A DNA stretch of 64,000 bases from Nitrospira sp. ND1 (GTDB lineage Bacteria > Nitrospirota > Nitrospiria > Nitrospirales > Nitrospiraceae). The notes under the pieces are model-generated. The model did no database searches. It was not told the DNA's origin and was given only the letters and a program-made list of their open reading frames with translations. Location: the NCBI RefSeq assembly GCF_900170025.1, contig NZ_FWEX01000006.1, forward strand, positions 162,668-226,667. The letters are read 5' to 3'. This document shows positions 45,430 to 55,007 of the stretch, one piece after another. The position numbers and the translations under genes are program-made. Position 1 is the first letter of the stretch. Each line of letters begins with the position of its first letter.

Positions 45430-46767
45430 ATGGCAAACGGCGTCGCACAAATCAGACGATCGGTCATGACCCTCGCGCTCCCGGTGACGGTGAGCAGCCT
45501 GCTGCAGCGAACCGAAGGCATCGTCGCGGTCTTTCTCGTCGGAGGATTGGGCGCAATCCCCATTGCCGCTGTGGGGTTGGGCCAACTGCTTGCGTTTATC
45601 GCAACGACACTCGTGTCGGGTCTCTCGGTCGGGACCAACGTCATCATCGCTCAACAGTGGGGTGCCCGCCGGTATGAAGAAGCAGGCCAGGCCTCCCGGC
45701 ATTTTCTAGGCCTGTCGATATTCGTGTCCTTCGCCCTGGCCCTGCTCGGCCTTTCGGCGAACGGACTCATCATGCAGCTGCTCGGAGCGCAGCCGGAGGT
45801 CATCGGCCTCGCACTCCCCTACTCAAACCTGATCTTTCTGGTCATCCCCTTCACCGTGCTTCTGGCAGTGCTCTCGTCGATTCTCCAGGGGACCGGGGAC
45901 ACCAAGACACCGATGTACGCCATGATCATGGTCAATGTGCTCCACATCGCCATTGCCTATCCGCTGATCTATGGCCAATGGGGATTGCCGGCGTTCGGCG
46001 TGAAGGGCGCGGCCGTCGCCGTTGGGATTGCGGAGGCGACCGGATCAGTCTATCTGTTGTTGCGCTGCCGGGCGATCCTCAAACCATCGAAGCGGCTCAG
46101 GCGAGACCTGCTCCGCACCATCTGGCAAGTGGGTGCTCCGGTCTCCGGAGAACGGATCGTGCAACAGGCCGGAATTCTGCTCTACACCAAAATCGTATTG
46201 ATCTACGGCACGGTCTCCTACGCTGCGCATCAAGTCGGACTCTCAATTGAATCGCTCTCGTTCCTGCCTGGCTACGGCTTTGCCATCGCCGCCGCCACCA
46301 TGGTCGGGCAAAGTATCGGCGCCGGCAAATACACCAGGGCCAAACTCGAAAACTGGGAAGCGAACCGGCTGGCGACGTTCATCATGTCCGCCATGGGCAT
46401 CGTGTTTTTCTTTTTTCCCTATGCCCTGCTGCGCGCGTTCACCAGCGATGAAGCGGTGATCGAGCTGGGAACGACTTTCTTGAAGATCGTCGCGCTTCTG
46501 CAGGTGCCGTTGGCCCTGACCATGGTGCTGGCCGGCTCACTGCGCGGCGCGGGCGATACGCGATTCATCATGATCGCGACGATGATCGGCATGTGGGGCG
46601 TGCGTATCCCCATCGCGTTCGTGGCAGGCTACTGGCTGACAATGGGAGTGTTTTACGTCTGGCTGGCCATGATCGCGGACTGGACGCTACGAATGGCGCT
46701 CATGCTCTGGCGCTATCGATCGGAGCGGTGGAAATCGATCCGGGTGCTCCGTTCCTCGACGACGTGA
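45430..46767 (+). CDS. MATE-family multidrug/toxin exporter
   Basis: Membrane antiporter of 445 residues with twelve hydrophobic segments in two MatE repeats. Landmarks: TLALPVTVSSLLQRTEGIVAVFLVGGLGA at the start, QGTGDTKTPMYAMIMVN at the repeat hinge, and GSLRGAGDTRFIMIATMIGMWGVRIP in the second repeat. Exports cationic or organic substrates with Na+ or H+. It is divergently transcribed from the nuclease gene across 95 bases. Substrate unknown. Confidence 0.92.
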   Translation: MANGVAQIRRSVMTLALPVTVSSLLQRTEGIVAVFLVGGLGAIPIAAVGLGQLLAFIATTLVSGLSVGTNVIIAQQWGARRYEEAGQASRHFLGLSIFVSFALALLGLSANGLIMQLLGAQPEVIGLALPYSNLIFLVIPFTVLLAVLSSILQGTGDTKTPMYAMIMVNVLHIAIAYPLIYGQWGLPAFGVKGAAVAVGIAEATGSVYLLLRCRAILKPSKRLRRDLLRTIWQVGAPVSGERIVQQAGILLYTKIVLIYGTVSYAAHQVGLSIESLSFLPGYGFAIAAATMVGQSIGAGKYTRAKLENWEANRLATFIMSAMGIVFFFFPYALLRAFTSDEAVIELGTTFLKIVALLQVPLALTMVLAGSLRGAGDTRFIMIATMIGMWGVRIPIAFVAGYWLTMGVFYVWLAMIADWTLRMALMLWRYRSERWKSIRVLRSSTT

Positions 46768-46772
46768 ACCGC

Positions 46773-48140
46773 TTAGCGTGAGCCCTCAGTCGAGCACTCC
46801 GGAGGCCTGACAGACGGCCGCGTATCCTTCCCCGATCCGGCCCGTACCTCGATGCGTCCCACCGCCTTCACGTTGGCGCAAAGATCACCCAGGCCCGGCG
46901 TCACCAGGCGGTAGGGACCACCCTTGCCGTCCGGTAGCGGCTGGCCGTCGAGTTCGTAGAGCAACAACCCGAAATCCCGCGCCTGTTGCAAGGTGAGCGT
47001 CGCCGCGTACTTGCCATCCACGGAATGGAATGTGACATGGTCGGCATCGACCGCAAGGGCTGGAATATCCAACAGGCCATTGACGCGAATGGCCCGGCCG
47101 CGCATCGACGGCATCAGCTGACTGATATCTTCGACATGTTGTGCTTGCGGCAGTTGCGCCAGCGCCGCTCGCGTAAGAGAAACCGGTTGGACGACCGCGC
47201 CATCTATCCGGACGACACCGGGACCAGCGGGCTCCCGCTCCGTGATGGCTTTCACCATCGCCGTTAACGCCTCGTTCACCGGTGTGGGAATCCCCAACTC
47301 CCGCCCCATACGAACAATGTAGCCGTTCAGATAGTCGATCTCCGTCGGGCGCTTGGCTTTCCAGTCATCGTACATCGAAGTGTGAATATCGCGCAGTTCC
47401 TGCGTCCACTTCACCACCTTCTCGGCCATATCCGGCGCCAAGGGCACCTTCACCGCCGCCGACACCGCCATCACTTCGCCCACGATCTGCCGGATCACAC
47501 CGGCCATCTCCGGATGGTCCAGCGCCTTGGCCACCTTGTCGTCGATCAAGACCGTGAGGGGGTTAAAGACGCAGTTCCAGCACATCTTTTCCCATTTGCT
47601 CTTCCTGATATCGTCGCTGAGCTGGCAGGAAATGCCAGCCTGCTTGAAGATCTCCGCAATCTGCAGCACGCGTTCGCTCTTGTGGCCCATGAGTTCGCCG
47701 ATGGCCACGCCGCCCCGCTTGTAATGTTCAATGACGCCGGGCGCCACGATCTTCGAGTAGATGAACGCCACACCGCCGACCACAGAGTCGCGATGCACCC
47801 GGGCGATGATGCGATCTTCCGTATCGATGCCGTTTTGAAGCGTGAGCATGACCGTACGCTCGGTGATCACCGGCTCCAGCTGCGCCATGACTTCATCGAG
47901 GTCGTAGGCCTTCACCGCCAGAATGATGAGATCCGGTGGCGCCAGCTCTCGCGGATCGGAAGCCGCCGGTGGATGCACGGTGAAGTTGCCCTTGGCACTT
48001 TTGATCATCAAGCCATGGCGCTTCACGGCCTCCAGGGTGCGGGGTCGCAGAAGAAACGAGACGTTCGGATTATTTTTTGCGAGATGGGCCCCGAAGAAAC
48101 CGCCGACGGAACCAGCCCCAACCACCATGATCTGCTTCAT
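46773..48140 (-). CDS. ketopantoate reductase fused to a sulfite-oxidase-fold domain
   Basis: 455 residues from ATG 48140, which has GTGAGGAG just upstream (the GTG at 48152 lies within this ribosome site). Residues 1 to about 315 are a complete 2-dehydropantoate 2-reductase (PanE/ApbA): NADP motif VVGAGSVGGFFGAHLA, TLQNGIDTEDRI, and K/N/E active-site elements in SKWEKMCWNCVFNPLT. Residues about 325-440 match the oxidoreductase molybdopterin-binding fold: VNGLLDIPALAV, FHSVDGKYAATLTLQQA, LLYELDGQPLPDGKGGPYRLVTPG. The Cys that binds molybdenum in that fold is not visible at its usual place, so the appended domain may be structural or regulatory. Pantothenate synthesis is the likely pathway. 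Confidence 0.85.
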   Translation of the reverse strand: MKQIMVVGAGSVGGFFGAHLAKNNPNVSFLLRPRTLEAVKRHGLMIKSAKGNFTVHPPAASDPRELAPPDLIILAVKAYDLDEVMAQLEPVITERTVMLTLQNGIDTEDRIIARVHRDSVVGGVAFIYSKIVAPGVIEHYKRGGVAIGELMGHKSERVLQIAEIFKQAGISCQLSDDIRKSKWEKMCWNCVFNPLTVLIDDKVAKALDHPEMAGVIRQIVGEVMAVSAAVKVPLAPDMAEKVVKWTQELRDIHTSMYDDWKAKRPTEIDYLNGYIVRMGRELGIPTPVNEALTAMVKAITEREPAGPGVVRIDGAVVQPVSLTRAALAQLPQAQHVEDISQLMPSMRGRAIRVNGLLDIPALAVDADHVTFHSVDGKYAATLTLQQARDFGLLLYELDGQPLPDGKGGPYRLVTPGLGDLCANVKAVGRIEVRAGSGKDTRPSVRPPECSTEGSR

Positions 48141-48230
48141 GAGACTCCTCACTCGTTGCGTTCGAAAGGACGGTACTATAGCATGCAGCCGCGCACCTGA
48201 AACAGTGATCGCTCCCTCGCGTTGAGACCC

Positions 48231-48962
48231 ATGGGAACCGGATCAACTCTCGGTCTGATCCAACAGAAACTGGCCTCGGCACGATCGGTGACCGTGCTCA
48301 CCGGGGCCGGGATTTCCGCCGACAGCGGCGTGCCGACCTTTCGCGGGGTCGATGGACTCTGGCGGAACTTTCGCGCGGAGGATCTCGCCACACCCGAGGC
48401 CTTCGCGCGTGATCCCCGCCTCGTGTGGGAATGGTACAACTGGCGGCGTGAACTCATCGCCTCCAAACGACCCAACCCCGCGCACGATGCCGTGGCTCAG
48501 ATGGAGCAACGCTTCGAGCGGTTTTGGCTCATCACGCAGAATGTGGACGGACTGCACCGCGACGCCGGCTCTCGCAGGTTATCCGAGATTCACGGCAACA
48601 TCTGGATGGTGCGCTGCACGCAGTGCCGGCGCGTAACTGAAAATCGCGACGTGCCGATTGCAATCCTGCCCCTCTGCAGCAACTGCAACGGGCTGCTCCG
48701 CCCGCATATCGTCTGGTTTGGAGAAGCACTCGCCGAGCAGGATCTGGACGCCAGCGAGGCCGCCCTGCAGTCCAGCGACCTGTGCCTGATTATCGGCACC
48801 TCCGGCCTGGTGTATCCGGCGGCTGGTTTTGGTTCAATCGCGAAACAGGCGGGCGCGTTTGTCGTGGAAATCAATCTGGATGCCACCGCGCAATCCGGCA
48901 TTGTCGATGCGGCGCTCCAAGGGCGCGCCAAGGACATCGTTCCCTTGTTATTGCAGGCGTGA
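48231..48962 (+). CDS. cobB: NAD-dependent protein deacylase (sirtuin, class III)
   Basis: Removes acyl groups from lysines using NAD. 243 residues from ATG 48231 (a TTG 9 bases up is possible). Motifs: TGAGISADSGVPTFRG, ITQNVDGLH, catalytic His in EIHGN, zinc ligands CTQC and CSNC, and IGTSGLVYPAA. The Tyr and Arg in WEWYNWRRE mark class III (desuccinylase/demalonylase-capable). Its 3' end overlaps the HAD gene convergently by 15 bases. Confidence 0.93.
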   Translation: MGTGSTLGLIQQKLASARSVTVLTGAGISADSGVPTFRGVDGLWRNFRAEDLATPEAFARDPRLVWEWYNWRRELIASKRPNPAHDAVAQMEQRFERFWLITQNVDGLHRDAGSRRLSEIHGNIWMVRCTQCRRVTENRDVPIAILPLCSNCNGLLRPHIVWFGEALAEQDLDASEAALQSSDLCLIIGTSGLVYPAAGFGSIAKQAGAFVVEINLDATAQSGIVDAALQGRAKDIVPLLLQA

Positions 48963-49673
48963 GAGCAGCGGCAGCAATTCGTTGAGGGTACCGATTGTCG
49001 TCCCGCCCGAAGGACGCGCCCCCTCCCCTCTCGCGAGCAACACCCCGGTCAGTCCGACGCCCTGCGCCCCCTTCACATCGTCACGCTCGCTATCGCCGAC
49101 ATGCAGCGCCTCGTCCGGATCGACCGCATGTTTCTCTAGCGCCTGGTGAAAGATCCGCGCGGAGGGTTTGGCGGCACGGGCCAAACTTGAAATCGTGACT
49201 GTATCGAATAGATCGGCAATCCCCAATCCGCGTAACACGGAAAATAACCGCGAGTCGAAGTTGGAAATGATGCCCAGCTCGAATCCCTGGTCCTTGAGAG
49301 TCCTGAGCACATCCACCGTCTCCGGGAACAGCCGCCAGGACTCCGGCTGCTCGAAGCGCGCAAACACCTCCTCGAAAAACTCGTCGAAGGCCTCGAACAT
49401 CCCCACGCGATAAAAGACGTTGTGCACGATGTCGAACCACCACAACCGTTCGGACTGCTTGATCGCGGCCGGTTCCGTCGCGGCAAACACCGGTGGCGGC
49501 GCATCGCGGAACGAACGGGCAAAGGCGGATTTGATGGCGGTTAACGACTCTGGAGTTTTCCTGAACCCATGCTTCTCCGCATGCTGCAGGTAAATCTCGG
49601 CCACTGACCCGTGAATATGGAACAGGGTGTCGGCGGCATCGAAAAAGACGACTTGAATTCGGCTCCGGGTCAT
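48948..49673 (-). CDS. HAD-superfamily hydrolase
   Basis: 241 residues from ATG 49673. Motif I VVFFDAADTLF carries the nucleophile Asp; motif II Ser in GIISNFD; motif III Lys in RAAKPSARIF; motif IV HVGDSERDD. The form FDAADTLF is typical of the HDHD3/REG-2-like group, soluble phosphatases of sugar or nucleotide phosphates. Overlaps the sirtuin gene tail to tail by 15 bases. Physiological substrate unknown. Confidence 0.87.
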   Translation of the reverse strand: MTRSRIQVVFFDAADTLFHIHGSVAEIYLQHAEKHGFRKTPESLTAIKSAFARSFRDAPPPVFAATEPAAIKQSERLWWFDIVHNVFYRVGMFEAFDEFFEEVFARFEQPESWRLFPETVDVLRTLKDQGFELGIISNFDSRLFSVLRGLGIADLFDTVTISSLARAAKPSARIFHQALEKHAVDPDEALHVGDSERDDVKGAQGVGLTGVLLARGEGARPSGGTTIGTLNELLPLLSRLQ

Positions 49674-49895
49674 TGTGTCGTGTGACTCCTCATGCTCGCC
49701 ATCCACGAAGGCCGATAGGCCCAGCCGGGAAGACGGCCGGATTCTACAGGATGGTCACCAGCTCCGCCAGCATTCAGTTCGTCTCCCGCGGCGCATAGGC
49801 AGAGGCCTCATCAGACCGCTGGTTTCGGCGTTTTCTTTGACAGTTCACGGGGCCTTTGTTAGCTTCGGCTGAGTGGGTATGGAGAGGTGAGTGGG

Positions 49896-51062
49896 ATGGG
49901 ATCGACCATCTTTGTGATCGACAGCAGCCCGGCCGTGCACCGCATGGTGGAACAGATTTCTGCGCCGGAAGGCCACAAGGTCATGGGATTTTCCGACGGC
50001 CCCTCGGCCCTCGACGCTGCCCGCAAACTCAGTCCGGCGCTGGTCATCGCGGACTATCATCTCGACAAGATCACCTTCTCGGGACTCTGCAAAGAAATCG
50101 GCCGGCAGGATAGTCTGGCCGAAACCCTGATCGTCTCCATGGTGGACGGCTCCGATCGCCTGGACGAAAGCAAATTGCGTTCGCTCGGGGTCCGGGCCTT
50201 TCTGAAGAAACCGCTGCAACGGGAACAACTGCTCGATACGATCAAGGGCATCTTGAATGGCGCGGCGGGAGATCCGCGCGGCGGGAAATCTGCAAAAACA
50301 CGGACGTGGCCCCCTGTCTCCACGGGAACGGACGATGAAGACGACGAATCGCCGAACGATGCGTCCATTGACGACGCCCCCCACCACGAGATGGAGAAGG
50401 AGCACAGCCCCATGTCCCCATCACTGAGCCCCACTGCCGCCCCGGCCGCATCTGCACCTGCCTCGAACGGACCGAGCGGAGATGCCTTGATGAAGGGGCT
50501 GTTCGATCACTTGTTGCATTCAGTCACAGTCCAGGCCGACCGGAAGATCGGCGAACTGCTCCCGCCCGCCATGGCGAAGGAAGTCGCCGGACAGGTGAGT
50601 CTTGCCGTGGGGAAGGCCGTTCAAACGGAAGTGGCGAAACAACTGGCAGACGCGCTCGCACCCGAACGCTTACAGCCCGTGATGCGAGAACTGATTCTGG
50701 AAGAATTGAAGCGACAGGCTCAGACCCAGCTTGCCGGCGTCGAGGCGACTGTTCGTCGGACCGTAACCGAGCTGGCCCCTACCCTGGTGGAGCAGTCCAC
50801 AGAGAAACGATTGGGTGACCTCACGGACACCGGCGTGAAGAAACACCTGCCGGAGGCCTTGAAATCACACCTTGAAACGATCGACCAGCTGGTGAAAAAG
50901 GAAGTCGAGCAGGTGGCCGCGAACTGCGCGCGACAGGCGGCCGATGAGATTGTGCACGAAATGGCAAAAGATCCGATTCAGCAGGCGGTACAGCGGATCG
51001 TTCCAGACGTAGCAGAAACTCAGATCCGGGTGGAGATCAAACGACTGAGCTCGCCCGACTAA
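49896..51062 (+). CDS. receiver-domain protein with long helical C-terminus
   Basis: 388 residues from ATG 49896, with GGAGAGG upstream. The receiver (about 1-120) has phospho-acceptor in VIADYHLD and Lys in FLKKPL, but the acidic pair is only VIDSS, so phosphorylation may be weak. A Pro/Asp-rich linker (about 125-190) joins a C-terminal amphipathic helical region (about 195-388), rich in EVAKQLADAL- and LVKKEVEQVA-type heptads and in Gln/Ala. I do not recognise a named output domain. Comparable receiver-plus-coil proteins occur in gliding/pilus and polar-scaffold systems; function here is open. Confidence 0.8.
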   Translation: MGSTIFVIDSSPAVHRMVEQISAPEGHKVMGFSDGPSALDAARKLSPALVIADYHLDKITFSGLCKEIGRQDSLAETLIVSMVDGSDRLDESKLRSLGVRAFLKKPLQREQLLDTIKGILNGAAGDPRGGKSAKTRTWPPVSTGTDDEDDESPNDASIDDAPHHEMEKEHSPMSPSLSPTAAPAASAPASNGPSGDALMKGLFDHLLHSVTVQADRKIGELLPPAMAKEVAGQVSLAVGKAVQTEVAKQLADALAPERLQPVMRELILEELKRQAQTQLAGVEATVRRTVTELAPTLVEQSTEKRLGDLTDTGVKKHLPEALKSHLETIDQLVKKEVEQVAANCARQAADEIVHEMAKDPIQQAVQRIVPDVAETQIRVEIKRLSSPD

Positions 51063-51074
51063 CGTCCCGTTCGC

Positions 51075-51194
51075 CTACCCTCGCTTGACCTTCTTGGCCG
51101 CCGCACGGCGGGCCTTGACCAGCCCCTTCATACGATCCACGTTCTTCCGATGCTTCTTGCGAGTCTTGCGATCCTTCTCTCGTCCCCTCGGCAT
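51075..51194 (-). CDS. 39-residue highly basic protein
   Basis: Starts at ATG 51194 after a GGAGAG site and ends with TAG at 51075-51077. About half of the residues are Lys or Arg, beginning MPRGREKDRKTRKKHRK and ending with AAAKKVKRG. It resembles the small basic ribosome-associated (COX24/AURKAIP1-type or bS22-like) proteins by size and composition, but this is only an inference. It lies between the receiver gene and valS. Confidence 0.65.
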   Translation of the reverse strand: MPRGREKDRKTRKKHRKNVDRMKGLVKARRAAAKKVKRG

Positions 51195-51388
51195 AATCTC
51201 TCCTTCAACGGTGATAGGCTCTCAAGCCGGCGATCTGGAACAACCAGCTGAACCGCCGGATGTATATCACAGGGCTTGAGTCCGCTACAACCTTTAGAAC
51301 GATCACAGACGCGCGTCCATTACCTTGTGAGCCCACACGGCGCATGTTAAGATGCGCCCGCGTTGCGCCCCGGGCGCCTCCAAGAACC

Positions 51389-54139
51389 ATGTCCACACCG
51401 CAACTCGACAAAACCTACAGTCCCCACGACGTCGAAGACCGCTGGTACCAGCGCTGGATCGACGCCGGTCTGTTTCATGCCGACTCGGCCCATCCCGGGC
51501 AGCCCTATTCGATGGTGATTCCTCCCCCGAACGTCACGGGATCGCTTCACGTCGGCCATGCCCTCAATAATACCCTGCAGGACATTCTGATCCGTTGGCG
51601 CCGCATGCAAGGCCGCAATGTGCTCTGGATGCCCGGCACGGATCACGCGGGCATCGCGACCCAGAACGTGGTGGAGCGGCAGCTTCAGGCCGAAGGCACC
51701 ACGCGGGAGGCACTCGGTCGGGAAGAGTTCCTCAAGCGGGTCTGGCAATGGAAAGAAAAGTCGGGCGGCACGATCATCTCCCAGCTCAAACGGCTCGGCG
51801 CCTCCTGCGATTGGGAACGTGAACGCTTCACTATGGACGCGGGGCTTTCGGAAGCCGTCCGCGAGGTCTTCGTTCGGCTGCATGCAGACGGACTGCTCTA
51901 CCGCGGCGAACGATTGATCAATTGGTGCCCGCGCTGCCTGACGGCCTTGTCCGACATCGAAGTCGAACATGAAGAGATTACCGGAAAACTGTACACCATT
52001 CGTTATGCCCTGGCCGACGATCCCGCGCAGGTGCTGCTGGTGGCGACCACGCGTCCCGAAACCCTGCTCGGCGATACCGCCGTGGCGGTGCACCCGGAAG
52101 ACGAACGGTACCGTCACCTCATTGGCAAACAGGTCCGGCTCCCCCTCACGACCCGCGCGATTCCAATCGTAGGAGACTCGATTCTGGTCGATCGCGAATT
52201 CGGCACCGGCGCCGTCAAGATTACCCCCGCTCATGACTTTAATGACTTTGAGGCGGGAGAGCGGCATGGGCTCCGGCGCATCAAGATTTTGGACATCCAC
52301 GCCAACCTTCGGCTGGAAGGCGCACTGGTAGAGTCCGAGGTGGCGCACATCGTCGAAGGCCTTCCTGTCGCCAAGGCCAGACCGAAGATCGAACAACTGC
52401 TGACGGATCAAGGCCTGCTTGAAAAATCCGAGCCCCATAAGATGGCGCTCGGCAAATGCTACCGCTGCAAGACTGTTGTCGAACCTCTGTTGTCGGACCA
52501 ATGGTTCGTCAAAATCAAGCCGCTCGCGGAACCGGCGATTCAAGCGGTCGAAGATGGTCGGGTCAGGATCATTCCCGAGGCCTGGAAGAACAACTATCTC
52601 GGCTGGATGCGAGACATTAAGGACTGGTGCGTCTCCCGGCAAATCTGGTGGGGTCATCAGATTCCTGCCTGGTACTGTGAAACCTGTTACGGAAGCCCGT
52701 TTCTGCGCCGCTCGTCAGACGGGGCGCCGCTCATTCCTTCCGACGCAGCCGTCATCGTGGCGAAGACCACACCGGCAACCTGTCCCAAGGGCCACTCAGA
52801 TGCGTTGGTGCAGGACCCCGACGTGCTCGACACCTGGTTCTCTTCCGCCCTCTGGCCATTTTCTACCCTGGGCTGGCCGAAGCAGACGCCGGATTTGAAG
52901 ACCTTCTACCCCACCTCGACCCTGGTCACCGGGCTCGACATTCTGTTTTTCTGGGTCGCGCGCATGATCATGATGGGCCTGAAGTTCATGGGCGACGTCC
53001 CCTTCCGCGACGTCTATATCCACGCCCTGGTTCGCGATGCCGAGGGCCAGAAGATGAGTAAGTCGAAGGGCAATGTGATCGATCCCTTGCATGTGATGGA
53101 GCAGTTCGGGACCGACGCCCTGCGTTTCACCATGGCCGCAATGGCTTCACCGGGCCGTGACGTCAAGCTGGCGGAAGAGCGAATTGAAGGTTACCGGAAC
53201 TTTACGAACAAAATCTGGAACGCCGCCCGGTTTCTGCTCATGCACTTGGACGGCGAACGGGCCGAAGTGCCGGCTGCGCAGCGGTCATTCCCCGACCGTT
53301 GGATTCTAAGTCGCCTGACTGCCACCATCGGCACCGTCACTCAGGAGTTGGAACAATATCGCTTCGACCGCGCGTCGAGCGCGATTTACCAATTTATCTG
53401 GCATGAGTACTGCGACAAATACATTGAGATGATCAAGCCCACGCTCAAGGATCAGGCATCGGAACAGGCCAAATCGACGCGACAGACCCTCGCCGAGACG
53501 TTCGAAACCATGATGCGGCTGCTGCATCCCTTCATGCCGTTTATTTCGGAAGAGATCTGGCAAACCCTGCCGCATGAAGGTACCAGCATCGTCCGCCAAA
53601 TCTACCCAACAACGAGACCGGATTGGGAATCACAGGAAGTCGAGCAGGAATTCGCGCTGCTGGAGGAGTGCCGGGGCCTGATGAATCAGGAGCGCGCGAT
53701 CCTGAATTATGCCGCCGGTAAGCGTCTCCATTTCAAAGTGCATGGAAAGACGGATCAAGCCGCTGCAACCTTCAAGAAGCATCGAGAGTTGATCGAGTAC
53801 ATGGAGAACGTGGAGGACCTCTTTGTCGGAAGCACCTCGGAGGTCACGGCTTCCCACCTGCTGACCCTGACGAGCGGTTCAGCCGAGGTCGGCACATCCA
53901 TGGAGGGCGCCGATCTCCAAAAGGCTAAGGACAATGTGCTCAAACAGATCGCGCTGCTTCAAAAGGAAGTGGCACGCACGCAGCAGAAACTGGGCAATCC
54001 CGATTTCGTCGCCAAGGCGCCGCCGGAGGTCCTGACCGATCACCATGATCGCCTGGCGCGTGAATCCCGCATGATCCAATTATTTGAACAGGCGCTGCAA
54101 CAGATCATCAGTGAGCAGAAACAACATCAAAGTTCCTAG
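51389..54139 (+). CDS. valS: valyl-tRNA synthetase
   Basis: Class I synthetase charging tRNA-Val, 916 residues from ATG 51389 (upstream open frame is not conserved sequence). Signature HVGHALNNT (HIGH), editing domain with TTRPETLLGDTAVAVHPED, and KMSKSKGN near residue 555. C-terminal anticodon-binding domain and coiled coil (LQKAKDNVLKQIALLQKEVARTQQKL) are complete. Its last 29 bases overlap the nadC start, heading a cofactor gene cluster. Confidence 0.96.
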   Translation: MSTPQLDKTYSPHDVEDRWYQRWIDAGLFHADSAHPGQPYSMVIPPPNVTGSLHVGHALNNTLQDILIRWRRMQGRNVLWMPGTDHAGIATQNVVERQLQAEGTTREALGREEFLKRVWQWKEKSGGTIISQLKRLGASCDWERERFTMDAGLSEAVREVFVRLHADGLLYRGERLINWCPRCLTALSDIEVEHEEITGKLYTIRYALADDPAQVLLVATTRPETLLGDTAVAVHPEDERYRHLIGKQVRLPLTTRAIPIVGDSILVDREFGTGAVKITPAHDFNDFEAGERHGLRRIKILDIHANLRLEGALVESEVAHIVEGLPVAKARPKIEQLLTDQGLLEKSEPHKMALGKCYRCKTVVEPLLSDQWFVKIKPLAEPAIQAVEDGRVRIIPEAWKNNYLGWMRDIKDWCVSRQIWWGHQIPAWYCETCYGSPFLRRSSDGAPLIPSDAAVIVAKTTPATCPKGHSDALVQDPDVLDTWFSSALWPFSTLGWPKQTPDLKTFYPTSTLVTGLDILFFWVARMIMMGLKFMGDVPFRDVYIHALVRDAEGQKMSKSKGNVIDPLHVMEQFGTDALRFTMAAMASPGRDVKLAEERIEGYRNFTNKIWNAARFLLMHLDGERAEVPAAQRSFPDRWILSRLTATIGTVTQELEQYRFDRASSAIYQFIWHEYCDKYIEMIKPTLKDQASEQAKSTRQTLAETFETMMRLLHPFMPFISEEIWQTLPHEGTSIVRQIYPTTRPDWESQEVEQEFALLEECRGLMNQERAILNYAAGKRLHFKVHGKTDQAAATFKKHRELIEYMENVEDLFVGSTSEVTASHLLTLTSGSAEVGTSMEGADLQKAKDNVLKQIALLQKEVARTQQKLGNPDFVAKAPPEVLTDHHDRLARESRMIQLFEQALQQIISEQKQHQSS

Positions 54140-55007
54140 CCTTCAGACCATCCGCAAAGCGGTCCAGCTGGCCCTCGACGAAGACCTGGACCACGGCGAC
54201 GTCACCACGAGTGCGCTGTTTCCCCTTTCCATTCAGGCCAGGGCCGCCATCCTCGCCCATCAACCCATGACGGTAGCCGGCGTGGCCGTCGCGCGTGAAG
54301 TCTTCCTCGCTGTGGACCCCTCGTTGCGCATCGTCAAGAGCATCAACGACGGAGCCACCGTCAAGCCAGGCACAGAGGTCATCGTCGTCAGAGGCGATGT
54401 GCGGTCGTTGTTGATGGCGGAGCGCGTCGCTGTCAATTTCCTTCAGCAGCTGTCCGGCATCGCCACGCTCACCGCGAAATTTTGCGCCGCAATCCGACAT
54501 ACGGAGACCGCCATTCTCGATACACGCAAGACCACACCGGGCTTGCGGGCACTCGAAAAATGGGCGGTTCACCTGGGAGGCGGGAGAAACCATCGCTTTT
54601 CACTGGGCGATGGCGTCCTGATCAAGGACAATCATCTCGCAGTCTTGCGCTCAACCGGCGTCGATGTGGCCGGAGCCTGCCGGTTAGCACGCGCCGGAGC
54701 GCCGCATGGCCTTCGCATCGAGGTAGAAGCCAAGAGTTTGCAAGAAGTGAAGGAAGCGTTGGCTGGTCACGCCGACATCATCCTGCTCGACAATATGTCT
54801 CCGGCCCTCGTGCAAAAGGCGGTGGCCCTCATCAAAAAGCGCGCCTTGGTAGAAGTCTCGGGCGGCATCACCCTGCAGACCGTCGCCGACATGGCCCAAA
54901 CGGGTGTGGACTTCATTTCCGTCGGTGCCCTGACTCACTCCGCACCCGCAGCCGACCTCAGCATGGACCTCACCGGCTATCGAGGGAGCCGTGGGCGGAC
55001 CAGCTAA
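54111..55007 (+). CDS. nadC: nicotinate-nucleotide pyrophosphorylase (carboxylating)
   Basis: Quinolinate phosphoribosyltransferase, last step of the quinolinate branch of NAD synthesis. About 298 residues from GTG 54111 (TTG 54084 also possible; both overlap valS). Motifs: DEDLDHGDVT, DTRKTTPGLRALEKWAV, GGGRNHRFSLGDGVLIKDNHL, IEVEAKSLQEV and VEVSGGIT. Overlaps birA by 17 bases. Confidence 0.95.
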   Translation: MSRNNIKVPSLQTIRKAVQLALDEDLDHGDVTTSALFPLSIQARAAILAHQPMTVAGVAVAREVFLAVDPSLRIVKSINDGATVKPGTEVIVVRGDVRSLLMAERVAVNFLQQLSGIATLTAKFCAAIRHTETAILDTRKTTPGLRALEKWAVHLGGGRNHRFSLGDGVLIKDNHLAVLRSTGVDVAGACRLARAGAPHGLRIEVEAKSLQEVKEALAGHADIILLDNMSPALVQKAVALIKKRALVEVSGGITLQTVADMAQTGVDFISVGALTHSAPAADLSMDLTGYRGSRGRTS

